DNA of 64,000 bases from Buxus sempervirens (Eukaryota > Streptophyta > Magnoliopsida > Buxales > Buxaceae). Under the pieces are notes generated by a model. The model did no database searches, was not told where the DNA came from, and saw only the letters and a list, made by a program, of their open reading frames with translations. Position numbers and translations under genes: made by a program. The stretch spans positions 43,596,602 through 43,660,601 of the forward strand of contig OX387185.1 of the NCBI GenBank assembly GCA_947561395.2. The letters are read 5' to 3'. Below are positions 1 to 13,733 of the stretch, in pieces. The first letter of the stretch is position 1. The number at the start of each line of letters is the position of its first letter.

Positions 1-2909
1 TGGCTGCTTCTTTTGAGGATTGCTGCTATCGTGTACCCCAAGGCCATCAGCCCACCAAGAAGGCGCACACTAACTTCAAAAGTTATTCTTGGTGATATGA
101 TGAATGGACTGTCTGTTACCCATTCCTGTAATCATAAAGTACAAATTTATTAGGACTTTCCCTTTCCACAACTAAAAAGACTGTAGAAAATCCAAAGCCA
201 ATAAAGGTAAATACATCAAACATCACAGAGGCTAGTTAACATACTAACCTTGGTGTCGTATAAACTATAAAACACTCTAAGATAAGTAAAAATTTGTCCA
301 AGTTTGGTGCATCACAATGGAAAATATCAACCTCATCAACCATTGCTTGAATGAGTATTAAAGGTCCTCATGGACATATGTAACGACCTAGAATTGAGCT
401 AGGGTTAATCTAGACTTTTTTTCTAATTAGCTTAATTCAATAATTAATTAATTAGCCTTCTTGGGCTTAAGAACCCAGTTGGACTTAAGTTGGGCTTAAA
501 TTGTATCTAAATAAATACGTGTACAGCCCATTAAGGAAATAAAGGATATTTTGGTAATATTATTTGTTTAAAGAGTCCTAATTCAAGTAATATTTAAAGA
601 ACTAATGCAATTAGGTCCTGTTTAATTATCAAATTAAAAGGACAGAAATTGAAGGAAAAAAGAGAAGAACTTCATGCCCTAGGAGAAATTTCAAGGAGAA
701 AATTCTGATTCTTGGTGGAGATCAAAGTGAAGAAAAATTCAAGCAACCAAAGTACGTGGATTCTGCCTACATTGATTCTTTTGGGTATTTAAGACGAGTA
801 GATGAATCCAAGACTGATTCTTGATGAGTTTTTAGGGTTTCTTGATAATCTTTGTTATGGAAATTTATGCCCAAAATTCTATAAATTTTTATTGTCTCCA
901 GAATCATGATTTAGTGAAAGAAACTGAAATCTTTAGGAGTTTTATCATTCTAGAATATATAAAGTATTTAAGATATTTAGAATCACAATTTGACTTTTAA
1001 ATTTTGGCTTTTCATGTAAGAATATAATTCTTGGAAGAAATAGGTGATTCTTGAAAACATTGAAATAATAAAAAAAAAATTGTTCTTAAATATTCTTTGT
1101 GGATTCATGATTGATATTGAATCTTTCCTAAATTTTTAATAATTAAAGATTGATTTTTAACATTCTTCGATATCTTAGACCATTTCTAATCAATCTTGAA
1201 GGCTCTTAAGAAAAGATTAAAGATCTGGATATAAATTTACGATGTATTAAATTAAAAAAAATAGAAATAAGTGTTAACAATTTTTTTCGAGAAACCCAAA
1301 AGTAATATAAAAAGAGAATAGAGACCAGATGAAAGATTTGACTTTGTTTCACATTCTATTATTTCCATCAAATTTTAAGGTTTTTTTTTTTATAAGTAAT
1401 GATAATGATATTTGATTAAAAGAAAGTCGGTACATAGTACCTCCTAGTGTGAAAATACAAATGTGTATGAGGATTCCCTTTCCAAGAACAAAAAATCAAA
1501 TTTTAAGGTATTAAAGTTAGATAGTGATAATATAACAAATAATTAACAGCCTTAATGTGTTATTGGCCCTATAATAAATATGAAAGTATCACCAGACCTA
1601 TTGATGATAGTTAGTTGGTAATTGGTTATTCAATTAATTATATAATTAACTAGGCAGTTATAAGAAATCCTATTACTAATGAAAGTCAATAAAGTTAGTA
1701 ATTTAAAATAAATATACCATAGGACTACTATTCCAATTGGGTCCTAAATTATTGAAAGTTACTAAATTTTAAGAAAATTTAATTTAATATAGGGCTTCTA
1801 TCCCAATTGACAGATTCTATTCTCTTGATGGTTGGTTAACTATAGGCATGAAAATTTAATTAGACCTGAATATATGGTAATTATTAATTAAAAATTCAAT
1901 AATTGGAAACCTTATACAAGCGATAGTTATTAATTAAAAGATTTAATAATTAAAGGCCTGTTCTTTGGGGGTTGCTTGGTTAGTTATTAGTTAGTTTTTT
2001 TGTTAAAGAATTAATTAAGTTAGCTAGATAACAAATTAGTTAGTTAGTCAAACAATTGGTTAGTTAATTATTTAACAAATCAGCTAGTTAGTAGCTAGTT
2101 ATTAAAAATATTCTCTTCATGTGATTGTTAGTTAGCTGGTTAGTTCGTTTAATTGCTAGTTAGATGGTTCTTAAAAAAGTTTAATTATTAATTATTAGGG
2201 ATATTGTACCAATTGATTAATCCTAATTAAAGTGAAAGATACATGTTTGAATATTAATATTAATATAGGGAAATATCCTAATTAAAATAAAATTTAGTGA
2301 TTATAGGCATTGAAAAATAAATACTTGGACCTAAATAAATATTTGTTATTAATTAAAGGATTTAATATGTATAAGCCCTTTATAAGTAAGAGTTAATTTA
2401 TTTAAATTAATTCAATTATTTTAGGTACATTGTCTCAATTGACAAACCCTACATTATTATTTTTAAATAGAACTAAATTTCAAACCATTGTTAAGTTAAG
2501 ATACAAATGATCAGATTAATTAAGGAAAGAATTTAAGAAAGTAAATAAATATTAGAATCATAATTCGTATTAATCATAATTAAAATAAGTAATTGAAATT
2601 AAGTCCAAATTTACTAATTATTTGCTAAAGTAAATTAAGTGTGTGTGTGTGTGCGCGCGTGTGATTATCTTGTCAATTATAATGGTTGAACCGATATCTG
2701 TTGTTAAATAATTGTAAGTTATGTCATTAACATAATATTGTAACGCACATGTTATATATATAAAGTATCTGTCATATAATTTTTTCCTGTTACATATAAA
2801 CCCTAAAAGAATTTTACATTGATGCTCTACAGGTTGGAACAAGAGTTTATCATTCATGTTGTCCATAAAAATCAGTTGAATAATGTCACTAATCATTAGG
2901 AAATGAAAA

Positions 2910-2941
<32 letters not shown>

Positions 2942-5900
2942 GAAAGTAGAAAACAAATCAAAATTAAACATGTTGATAAGATGCAGAAAACAAATCACTA
3001 TTTACCGTATGTAGCCTGTAGTAAAGCCAATAACAGGTTCATGTGATGCATATGTCTACTCCAAGTACTTGAGTTGATGAGATCTTGTAATCATTTTCAT
3101 TAAACGTTACTCCAACACATGCCAAATAGGGTCTAGCTGTCTCACATCTCTATACTAACATACCAGGATAGTGATTGTACCACATGGCATATGGGAACGG
3201 CTAATCATCGTTCATCGGTACCTATACAAGCCAGCTACTCAGATCTAACTTGCAGATTTCCATTAATAATCCTATTTGACTTATGTCAACACATATATGT
3301 TTCACTAAGGTGGTACTTGAGACAATTTAGCACAGGAATGTTTTCATTATTTCCCTATTATCTCTACAATTTTTTTTCTTTTAACTGATAAAGAATGAAA
3401 TATTATGGACTCTTATAATTCATGATTCAATAACAAAAATATAAATCTTCAACATTCCCATGAAGGATAACCATTATGCAAAAAGCCAAAACTATTTGAA
3501 AAGGAACTTAATTTTCTCAACGCACCTCGAACATGAGATTGTATTTGCCATCCCTGTTCCGCATCCTCAAATATGATTGGCATGCTTCTGGATCTTCACC
3601 TGGTGGCAGAAGATATATATCATATGTCTCCTCCGTAGATTCTGTATGTTCCTTGGGAACAGCGGCCTTGATTTGATCTATAGTTGGAGTTCTTGGTGAC
3701 TACAATAATAGAAAGCACTCAGTGCTAGATGTCGACAAAAGAACATATCAGTGAAGGCACTTTGAATAACTTACACCAATAAATACATACAAAGTAGATA
3801 TTAACCTTTAAAATATAAGTGGGATTCTGAAATCCTGTGAAAGGATTGAACTTGTTAATAATTTTTATATGTGCTGTTTGGAGATCTGGTTCAATAAAAG
3901 CCTTGTACATAGGATAAACCTGTGCAGAAGTATAGAGCTGAGAACTATTAGAAAATAGAAGCATGACATGAATACAGAATTATTCAGGTATATCTCAGCT
4001 AAAAATCATAGAAAATTATCTAACATGGGATAAGTTAAAGAACCGTTTCAGAGATTTGATGGATTATTTCTTCGGGTTCTTGGCCAGCACGTTGTATGTC
4101 TCGTAAAACCCGTTTGACAAGATCAAAATGTACTCCACCAGTGACAGATACCCGAAGGTCAAGCAAGGGCCGCAATTTTTCACTCAAAGCATAGATTCCT
4201 TCAATAAACACAATACGCGAGGGCGGCACTTCAACTGTCCTGTTCAGATTTTAAGCTACTAAGTGAAATTAAAATTGCCTATTTGATGAAGTTGCTTAGT
4301 AAATATAAATTAAAATAAAATAAAATGAATAATACCTGGAAGGGCATGATTGGTAAAGCATGATTGTACGAATATAAGGCATAAACAATGCAAGAGAGAG
4401 AGGGGGGAGAGAGGGAAGCAAGACCATGAGAAGGATATGGCAGGGCATAAAAAAAGATCTAATTGATTAAGAGGGATATATATATATATTCAAAAGCAAA
4501 CAAAAAGAAGACCTTAACTTGGGGAACATTTGAACTCAAAATTCAGCCTTAATAGGAAAATGATTATAGAGGTTCAGTATAAATAAGATCTTTTCAGTTT
4601 AAAGTGATTCATAGCATATGTAATATACCCAATAACAGATGGTGCATGAACCCCCAGATTATAATATTCTAGTACTTTAATATAGTTTCTACTGTTGCTC
4701 TGATTTATTTAAGCATGCTCATTTATGCATCAAGAATGGATTGTGTAGTGACCCAGATGCCACCTAGGGGTATTATGGGGAATCAGGGATTTGACTCATA
4801 AGTCAAAATATTAATGTAACTAAAAGCCTATTGTTGATATTTCTTTGTCTAAATATTTTTTTCAAAACATACCAAGATGTTTGGGGAATTGGAGAGACGA
4901 GAGAGTTGTGGACTTTGAGGTGAGAAGATACTTTTTGTAAGAGGACATTAAGTAAGAAAAAATAATCCAAATCAAGAATAACTCTTCTTATAATTATTTA
5001 CTATTATTATTATTATTATTAGGAAGCCTTGGACGTTGGAGACTTGAGAGTGGTAAATAGATTATTAAATTACTTAATTACAGAATTCGTTCTGTCTTTT
5101 GCTAAATTTAATTGACTATTTAAACAATTTAATTGACCTTATTGGGCTTAAGAACCTATTTGGACTTCAGTTTTTTTTTTTATCAGTACCTATTTGGATT
5201 TAAATAGATAAGTGTGCAGTTCATCAAGGGAATAAAGGATATTTTAGTAATAGTACTTGTTTAAAGAGTCCTAATTCAAGTAGTATTTAAAGAACTAATG
5301 CAATTAGGCGTTGTTTCATTACCAAATTCCAATGTTAGAGAAAAGTAGAGAGAAAAAGCAAGAACAACCACATGCCAGCCCTAGGAAAAATTTCAAGTAG
5401 AAAAATTCTGATTCTTGGTGAAGATCAAAGTGCAGAAAAATTTCAGTAAACAAGAGGTTGGTAACTTCTACCTACTTTGATTCTTTTGAGTATTTTAGAC
5501 TAGTGGATGAATCCAAGACTGATTATTGATAAGGTCTTGGATTTTCATTCTCATTCTGTTATTTAATGAAAAGCTTATAGTATTAATTTATATAGTAAAA
5601 AATAAAAAACCGCTACCAACCCTAATATGTTACTAGTCCTATAATAAATATGAAAATAGCACCAAACCCTTAAGTATAATAATTCACACCAAGATACGGT
5701 GTCAACTGTACAATTATAATGGTTTTATTATCTAAAAAATTTTAGAGTTATTATTTAAAAGAACTATCAATTATAAACCCTAAGTATTAAGAGTATTTAT
5801 AGATAAACAAAAGGTCTTCTTAGTCCTAGGGAAGAGAGTTGTTTGTTTAAGTATTTAATCAAAATAGACATATTAGCCTTGGATGACAAACCAATGGGTT

Positions 5901-8900
5901 AAAAAAATTATTTAATTACTATAAGGTAATCAAATTCATTCCATCCCAAGTTATGATAGTTAAATTAGTTCAGGGTATTAAATAATTATAGTTTGTAACA
6001 ATTGTAATAATTTAGTTCAGGGTACTAATATAAGGTTACTATCTCGAAGTACAGGCCCTAAGCATGTGGAAGTTAATTAATTTAATTGTTAATTAGTTAG
6101 TAAGTTATTTAACTAATTGAGTAGTTAGTCAATTAGTTAGTTATTAAAGGACTCTCATCATGTGATAATCAATTAGTTAGTTATTGAAAGCTTATCTTTA
6201 TGTGATAATTAGTCAGTTCACTAGTTGGTCAGTCTTAATTTTATTTAAATGGTTAATAAAAATATTTATTGTATTTTCTTAGTGATATTATCCCAAATTG
6301 ACTAACCCTAATTAAAGTGAGGGTTATATGTTTGAATAATATAATTAATATAGAGAACTATTCTAATTAAAATAAAAGCTGGTGATTATAGGCAATGAAA
6401 AAAAATAATTAGGCCTAAACAAGTGGCACTTATTCATTAAATGATATAATAATTATAAGCCTTGTATAATTAAAAGTTGATTTATTCAAATTAATTCAAT
6501 TTCTTTAGGGTATACTATCTTAATCCATAGGCCCTATTCTAATATTATTGATAAGTACTAAATTTCAAACTAGTGTTAAGTTAAGAACTTAAGATAATGA
6601 CTAATTAAATTGATTAAATATGGATTTAATTCAAGAAAATATATAAGTGTTATTATCATAAATCCCTACTGATTATAATTAAAATAAGTAATTGAAAAAA
6701 ATTGAATTAGACTATTATTTGATGGAATATAAAGTGAATTAAAGTATGTATATGAGTGTGTGTGCACGCGCATGTGTGTTTCCAATCAACAAAACCATGA
6801 CTGATCTGGATTACCTCGTCAATTATAGCAGTTGAATTGATCTTTGTTGTTGAATGATTGGTGTGGCTGATTCAATCTTTATTATTAAATAATTGTAGTA
6901 GAATCTTGATTTTCAGTTTGTTGTTGCTTTGATTAAATTCCTTTGATATTCATAACTATGTGAAACGCTTATTGATTATGAGTCGCATATTTGAGTTTAC
7001 ATAGAAAATCTTGCACAAAATAAGAATAAAAATGACCTAAATTTATTGACGATTAATGTTCTGAATGCCTTTATTTGTATAATTTAAATTTGTGTTATTG
7101 TATCTGTTTAATTTTACTTTACAGAATTCTACATGTCTAAGGTTTCCAATGGGAACTAAGGATGTAGAACAACATCTAATGCGCTTTGTTCATTAAACTA
7201 TTTTATTATATTTAGGTGTAGATCAAGATCAGAAATGAGATTAATAGACTACCAAAATCAAGGTATTAAGGCGTCGAAATAAGTGTACTTGGAGTGGATA
7301 GGAGTTATTTCTGATTGGTAGGAGTTTTTTGGATTTTAATGATTTATTTTAGTTGCTTTAATTATGAAGGTTTTTCTTTACTATTTAAGTTAGATTTTCG
7401 TAGAATTTAACTACCCTATTTATTTTGGCTTCCACAGGTTCTATTTAAATATTATCATAACCTGATTGACTTTTAATTATGCCTAGTCTCAATTTGATTC
7501 AAACTGATTATAGTAGTGTAGGTTCATGTGCTTGCTTAATTCTCACGTGAGGTGGGAATTGCAGTCACACTTCAAGTCTGACAGAACTATATCATTCATT
7601 ATACTTTAATATACTGGATGTGGGGCGTTACAAGTTGTGCATTTGCTTTTTGTTATAATAAATGACGGATGGATCATACTCGTCAATCTCATCTGCAGTA
7701 GAGATCGTACTACTGCTGAGTTAGGTGAACTCACCTTCTTGACTCTCTCAATGATGCGCTTATTTATCTAAGTATTTAGGCCTGTAACGAAACGTTATAT
7801 GAAATAGCCAATTGCATTAAAATAATAGGAAATAGAGACCTTAGGAGAGAGTTAAAATTCAAATCCTCAAAAAAAGACTTGGTGGGGGAGTAATATTGCA
7901 CAAAAGGTTGTTAAAGAGAAAAGGCATTATTCTAAAACTTCGCAAGGAAATAAGAACCAAGAAGACTTGGAAAAAATATAGAAGTGTTTAAAAAGGAAAC
8001 TAAAAAGATAAAAATAAGTCTAAAAGCTTATGATAACTTTAATAATAAGCTAGGTATAAAAGAGATGAGAAATTCATGTATAAACTAGCAAGAATAAGAG
8101 AAAGGACAACAAGATATTTCGATCAAGTTAGATGTATTAAGATTCAAGAATTAGGATTCGAGAGTCTTAGTAGAAGATGAAAAGATCAAGGAAATATGGA
8201 GAGAATATTTTAAGAAATTATTAAATGATGAAGGTACAAAAACCTTTGTTCCAAGTACAAGTGGTGAACCAAGAAAAAAACTTTCATATTTATACGATTA
8301 GCACCCTAAAGTGAAGAGAGCTTTAGCTAAGATGAAAATAGGAAGGCCTTAAGACTAAATAAAATTCCAATTGAATTGTGGAAGTACATGGTAAAGATAA
8401 GTGTAATGTTAACCAAATTATTTGATGGAATTTATAGACTAAAAATACCAATTTCTTGGAGGAAAAGCATGGTAGTATATATATTAACAAATATAATATC
8501 CAAAATTATACCAATTATCGAGCAATTAAACTTGTGATTCATACCATAAAATTATAGGAAACAATGATCAGACAAAGGCTAAGAAAAATAACCCAAGTAT
8601 CTAAAAATGTAGTTTGGATTTATGCCAAGGATATCTATAGTCAAGGCAATCTTCTTACTCAGTAAATTAGTGGAAAAGTTCAGATAGAAAAAGAGAGACC
8701 ATCATGTGGTTTTCGTTAACCTATAAAAGCATGCAATAAAGTCCCAAAGATTCCATTTAGTTGGTTTGGGAAGAAAATAAGCACCAATAAGATATATTAA
8801 AGTTATTAAAGACACGTATGAGGAAGCCGCTAACTTGGGTTAAAGCAGTGAGTAATGAGACAAATGAGTTGTCAATTTCAATAGATTTATACCACGGATC

Positions 8901-11900
8901 AGCTATGAGCCCCTATCTTTTGCCTTAATTTTGGATGAATTAACTAGTTATTCTAAGAGGTAGTGCATTGGTGCATATTATTTGCAAATGATGTAGCTTT
9001 GGTGGATCATCAAACTAGAGAGGAAGTAAATGCAAAATCGAAGTTATAGAGGGATACTTTGGGATCAAAAAGTTTCATTCAGTTGGATTGAGTCCAAGTA
9101 TATAGAGTTTAACTTAGCATAAATAATGTTAGAGGTGAAACAATAATAAGACTTGGGAATCAAAAGATTCTTAAAAGTAATCAATTTTGTTACCTAAGAT
9201 CAAATATTCACAAGGAGGACAATATATATATTTTTTTTATCGTTAATGAGCATGATATATTAAAAATAAAGGAAAGCAGGAAACAAGAGAGAAAAGTACA
9301 GGAATGGGAAGCTTCCCATGAGAGATGGGAAGCACCCAACCAAGCAAGCCAAAACAAAAACAACAATCAACAAGAGAGAGACAGCAACCAAGCCAACTAC
9401 AAGGAGGACAATATTAACTTGGATGTTGCATACAGAATTACAGCTGGATGAATTTAAGTGGAAAGGTGCATCTATGGTGTTATGTGATTGACGTATCCAA
9501 CTAAAACTAAAAGGAAAATTTTACAAGATAATCATTAGGTCTTTTATGATGTATGGATCAAAATATTGGACAACTAAAAAGCAAAATATAAATAGAATGA
9601 GCATTACCAGGATGCGGATACTGAAATGGATACGTGAGAAGACCAGTAAAGATAAGATAAGAAAAGAACACATCCGAGTGTGGTTGGGAGTTGCCCAAAT
9701 AGATAATAAAATAAAAGAAAGTAAGTTAATATGTTTTGGGTACGTGAAACAGAGGTTTAGGGAGGAAACTATGAGAAGAGGGCAAGGAAAGAAAAAAAAA
9801 ACATAAATGGAGTCAATCAAAGAGGATTTTATTACCCATAAGATAACTGAAGATATGATTTTTGACATATTGAGATAAAGGAAAATAATTCATGTCGCAG
9901 ACCTCAACTAGTTGGGATAAGGCACTTGGTTATTGAATGATTGATTAAGGCTAGACATACTTTTCCTACTTAATCCTTTTCTAATTTTTTATAGGACCAT
10001 GGTAGCCCTCCAATTTCCTTTCCACCCAATAGATTTCAGAATCCACATGTTCCCCAAGAATTAGATCTTTCATTTAGACAACATCTTGTACAAAGCCAGC
10101 ACATGATACCTTACAAAGAAAGAGGAAGAATTACTAAACTGCCCTAATATATGTTTCTTGTGTAAAAAGTTGAATGAGTGGACCACCTATTTCTATATTG
10201 TGCTATGGCAAGATTTATCTAGCAATTGGATAAGGGATTCTATATATGCATTATTTAATGCAATTCTGACTTGTATAACAGAGTTAGAGTTCATGGGTTC
10301 AACATTTTGAAGACGAAGGATGATTCTTCATCAATGATTTCATGTTGAATGGAGTCTGCAAAGAGGTGTCCATTGAGATTCATTCTTTCAATGTCATTGG
10401 ACCAGACAATGGCTTGAAAATCTCATTCATTTATGTACAGAGCTACAAACAAGCTGCCCAGTAGGCAAGCACAAGCAGGGGATCCTAGGATGGAGTTTTT
10501 TCTGGGTTTACCAATTAAGGAGATGCTATGAGAGGATGGATGAATGTGCCACAGCTGCCATGAGATCATAGCTGATTTACTTTGTGTCTCGTTTTTTTTA
10601 CTGGTTTTTCTTATATTATGTTTTCTCAGCTCTCAAGAGAGGGGGAAAAAGGATAAAGAAAGTCATAAAGGCATTTGTCCACTCTTTCACTATTAAAACA
10701 ACATCAAGAAGCTGCCTATCCCAAATAGTTGGGGTTGGCAACACGAATTTTACTCTTCTATATTAAATTCCTAATTTGCCAAAAACCATATCTTCGGTCA
10801 AATTATAAGTAAACAAATCCTGTCTAACTAATTCCCTCAAGGCTATAATTTTACTATTGCAAATAGAAATACAGGAAAAGAAGATTGTCCAAATCAAAAT
10901 GAAAGTAAATTCTATACTATTACATCCATAAAAAAATGCCATCAAAAGGATATTGAGCAGTTAAGCTAAAGGGATTACTGAAATAGAAGCTATTGAAGCA
11001 TTCTATAGACAATTTAACCAATAATCATGGATTATATGTTCCAACTGCAACCATTTTTTTCCTTGTTTTAGCAGCTTAGGGGCACAATACACTCATCTCG
11101 TGTAAGCCCCAACAGTTCCCCATGAGACATATCAAATCCATTAACATGTAAAAGCTCATGCCTTATTACGTTAGGAGATATTCAACCTGTATCCTGTGCG
11201 AGAGCTAGTCTTGAAATCATATATCGGAACCTGAACAGGCTGCCCTGCTTTGAGACCATGGATATTCTCGAGCAATGTGTCATAGTCGGTCAACCGCGGG
11301 TCTGTTTCAAACATTACACCCATCAGTGGTCTATCATATATCCAATTCTCATCTTCTAATCATTAACCTGTCTTGACAAATTGTTTTATAATCTTTCTGG
11401 TAAAACATGGAAAGAATCACAACTCAAATGATGTTGTCTAGTGAACTAAGAAGATTACATAACCCCAAGTTTAGATGATAGGCATACAAACAGGTTTATG
11501 TCTCCCTCAACATTCCATAAGATATTTGTGACATCAAATCAAACCAACATAAGATATTGATGAACAAATCATATTATATTGAATTTATCTAATCCTAACC
11601 TGTAACTTACCTTTTCGGAAAACATGAACTCCAGCAACAGTTTCATTTTAAATTTACCTAATCCTACTGATAAACCAGAAAACTCTCAACGGTAAACTCC
11701 ACTAAATTGTCAGACACATTAGGCATGGAAACCAACTTCTATCCCTAAACCATCTTGAGCTGTTAATTATTAACAAAGCCAATCAGACACTAGGACTCAT
11801 AATACCAACCTATCAATGACAAATTTTCAATTTTCAATTTTTCCCTAGTAGCAAACACAATGATGGTAAGATTTAACACCCTAGATTACTCGCATCCTTG

Positions 11901-13436
11901 GAGAGGCATTTCACTTCTAATCCTGCATCCATTCAAAGAGTAAATCAAGCTATCAAGTGAACAATTTGCTCCTTAATGAGGAAAACATATACAAACTACC
12001 ACTTCAATGCTTAGATTATCCTAAATATTGCATTTTGACAAGATAGCACTTTCCATTTTAGTCCTTAAAACATACAAACCAAATAAAATAGGACATTCTG
12101 ATTGCAAACGAATCTGAGCCCCATGCGAACCTTAAAACATAATTTTTACTCATACCATTCAAAGGTTATGTCGCATGGAGTATCACTTATTAGTATTTGT
12201 TCATGTAGAATCATCCCATTTATCTTTCAAATTCATGAAAAACTACTTCAAATTTGGGGATGTGACATGTTATAATTCACATTTAAGTTGAGTTGTCATG
12301 TGTAGCACCCATCCATTGTCTAGCATTGGTAGCCCAACTATCCCACCTTTTTACAGTTAACAAGATGGGTAGAAAAGCAAATTTTCATTATTCATAACTC
12401 ACTCAAAGTGATCCACTTTCATAGAATCCTCACTAAAAGGTAAATCCAGTAGTAGTAGTTCTTTGAATTTTCCTTACAGTCTGTTTGGATGGAGAGAAAC
12501 AAGTGGAAAAGAAAAGCAAATGATCCTTTTTTTTCCCTTTTCTCATGTTTGGGAGTGGGGGTAAAACAAATTAGAAAAGAAAACTGAGGAGAAAATGGAT
12601 AAAAATTTTCCTTTTTAGAGGCTTAATATTTTCTTCACAAAACCAAGAAGATTTTGAGAAAGAAAGGATATGTAAGATTTGGTCTCCTCTCTCATGTCTC
12701 TCACAACTCTATCTTCTTATCAATCTCTCTACCCAAACAGAAGAAAGTTTATTATTTTCTTTTCCTTTTTCTTTTTGTTTAATTTACCTTTTAGCTCTTT
12801 TCTCTCCATCCAAACAGACTGCTAATATCAAAATATATTTCACAATTCTATCTTGATAGGCCATATCTATCAACTTGTCTAGCATAATTATCACGAGAAG
12901 CCATGCAAAGTAACATAGATGCTTTGAAAGGAAATTTCATAGAAATACAATACAGTGTTTACTCTTTATTATAAGAAGGGAAAAAGTCCAACTTGAAAAG
13001 TTTGTAACAACACAAATGGACGGTACTAATTCTGATTAACAGTTGTCCACACTCCTCAAAAGAGAATCCAAAGAAAGGCAAGTGCAAATAAGAGTTTACC
13101 ATCAAAGTTTCCATCAATAATACGGCTAGAATCATTGTAGTTGTCCATAGAAATTACAGCAATGCTGGGCATAAAATTGAGCACCTTCTCCGTAAACACA
13201 GTCTTCCCTGCACCAGATGGACCTGCTAGTCCCACCAATATTAGGCCATCATTCTTTTGAGCCAACAATTGGCATGCACGGATTACTGCAAAGAAACCCT
13301 TCTCAAAGGACAGTGGATCTTGGATTGGAACAATCTCATAACGACCAGAGTCCTTTCTTTTAACCAGTCGGATTTGATCTCTTAGAAGACCAAGCCTCCG
13401 CTTGGGTGAATCAGCACCGGCAATATCTTGGGCCAT
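1..13436 (-). CDS. TTM1/2-like: TTM1/TTM2-type triphosphate tunnel metalloenzyme (uridine kinase-like + CYTH), 3' end beyond window
   Basis: Six exons on the minus strand join in frame: 13436-13100, 11301-11187, 4239-4044, 3919-3806, 3699-3526 and 125-1 (runs off the left edge), giving 353 codons. All introns are GT..AG. The N-terminal half is a P-loop NTPase of the uridine/phosphoribulokinase type, with GPSGAGKT at residues 72-79 and SMDNYND at 96-102. From about residue 276 a CYTH domain begins (TYDIYLLPPG, then YLRMRNRDGKYNLMF with tunnel-lining basic residues). Known Arabidopsis TTM1 and TTM2 have this architecture, hydrolyse pyrophosphate, end in a coiled coil and a C-terminal membrane anchor, and are linked to senescence and immunity. 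Those C-terminal parts, nearly half of a protein of about 640 residues, lie outside the window. Introns 2, 3 and 5 carry a MITE, an LTR plus RTE LINE (6.9 kb intron), and a related LTR. No stop or frameshift is seen in the exons, so the gene looks intact. Confidence 0.93.
378..2715 (+). mobile_element. Degenerate LTR (copy 1) in TTM intron 5
   Basis: The copy starts TGTAACGACCTAG and matches copy 2 (4744-7632) in order along its length. Shared blocks include the GGGCTTAAG..TTGGACTT block near 465, AAAGAGTCCTAATTCAAGTA near 572, GATGAATCCAAGACTGATT near 801, the TTAGTTAGT-rich block near 1975-2160, and the GTGTGTG/GCGCG block near 2640. It appears to lack about the last 760 bp of copy 2. No coding sequence was seen. 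Orientation is arbitrary: TG at the left end and CA expected at the right. Confidence 0.6.
1382..1494 (-). mobile_element. Short poly(T)-led retro-insertion nested in LTR copy 1
   Basis: The 113-nt insert begins with a poly(T) run and is flanked by perfect 15-bp repeats, atcaaattttaaggt, at 1367-1381 and 1495-1509. A poly(A) tail on the minus strand plus a target-site duplication is the hallmark of LINE-driven insertion. The body is not recognised. Confidence 0.65.
2911..2940. repeat. Poly(G) homopolymer, 30 nt
   Basis: Thirty consecutive G, preceded by GAAAAC and followed by AGAAAG, lie in intron 5 of the TTM-type gene. On the transcribed strand this is a C run. The length may be unstable or imprecise in the assembly. 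Confidence 0.9.
4744..7632 (+). mobile_element. Solo-LTR-like element (copy 2) in TTM intron 3
   Basis: The left end is TGTAGTGACCCAG and the right end GGGGCGTTACA, the TG..CA termini typical of plant LTRs that start TGTAACGCCC. The length is about 2.9 kb and no gag/pol coding was seen. The flanking 5-mers are gattg and agttg, so no clean target duplication survives. Relative to copy 1 it has a deletion of about 650 bp near 5555 and a poly(T) interruption at 5171-5181. Confidence 0.6.
7840..9960 (+). pseudogene. RTE-type non-LTR retrotransposon relic (reverse transcriptase)
   Basis: Fragments of one reverse transcriptase read across frames on the plus strand. They are a GKALG..KIPIEVWK-like piece near 8345, an HMVF.NL.KAYDKVP-like piece near 8705, a QGSAMSPYLFALILDE-like piece near 8895, and FANDVALVD near 8977. 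Near 9541-9805 comes the C-terminal YGS.YWTTKKQ..RM and KDKIR.EHIRVWLGVAQ region. The 3' end has CAACTAGTTGGGATAAGGC, a tail found in plant RTE elements. Many stops and frameshifts make it dead. It is interrupted by a 173-nt insertion at 9226-9398 and sits antisense inside TTM intron 3. Confidence 0.8.
9226..9398 (-). mobile_element. 5'-truncated L1-like 3' end inserted in the RTE relic
   Basis: The 173-nt insert has a poly(T) tract near its left end and perfect 16-bp flanks, acaaggaggacaatat, at 9210-9225 and 9399-9414. Read on the minus strand it ends in TTTTTAATATATCATGC then ATTAACGATAAAAAAAA, like the 3' ends of plant L1 LINEs. Confidence 0.7.
9961..11186. other. Rest of TTM intron 3, no feature recognised
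   Basis: This AT-rich intronic sequence lies between the RTE relic and exon 2 of the TTM-type gene. Short ORFs at 10584-10766 and 10763-10945 are low-complexity and resemble no family I know. Confidence 0.5.
12477..12821. mobile_element. MITE with about 23-bp terminal inverted repeats in TTM intron 2
   Basis: The left end is CAGTCTGTTTGGATGGAGAG and the right end is its reverse complement (TCTCTCCATCCAAACAGACTG). The element is 345 bp, AT-rich and non-coding. TTA precedes the left end and CTA follows the right, a possible decayed Tourist/Harbinger TTA duplication. CTGTTTGGA-type ends are common in that group. Confidence 0.75.
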
Positions 13437-13733
13437 TAATAAACTTCAAATATTTGCACTTTCCCTATGATGCAATCATGCAAGAAATACAGTGAATGCA
13501 CAATTTACTATAGGTTTAAAGTTTAAACAAACAAAAATAAAACAGAATTAAATGACATAGATGAAGACTATGAATTCTTGGATAAGCATAAAAAATGGCC
13601 ATATTTACCAATATATATTTTTAATTAAATAATCAGAAGCTGCTGGGATGCAATTTCATAACACCCTTATGTTTGTGGCATAAAATTTGTCCCATGACTG
13701 AATTAAGGGCACAAATGCAAATGAACAGGTGTT

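Noticed and set aside
2618..2998. 126-codon minus-strand ORF with a proline run
   Set aside because: The prolines are the translation of the poly(G) tract; it lies inside an intron.
5154..5198. Possible micro-insertion (poly(T) plus ATCAGT) with acctatttgga flanks inside LTR copy 2
   Set aside because: The related LTR copies have two TTGGA-like words here anyway, so the flanking repeat is not good evidence of a target duplication.
9521..9868. 115-codon hydrophobic minus-strand ORF
   Set aside because: It is antisense to the RTE LINE C-terminal region at 9546-9806.
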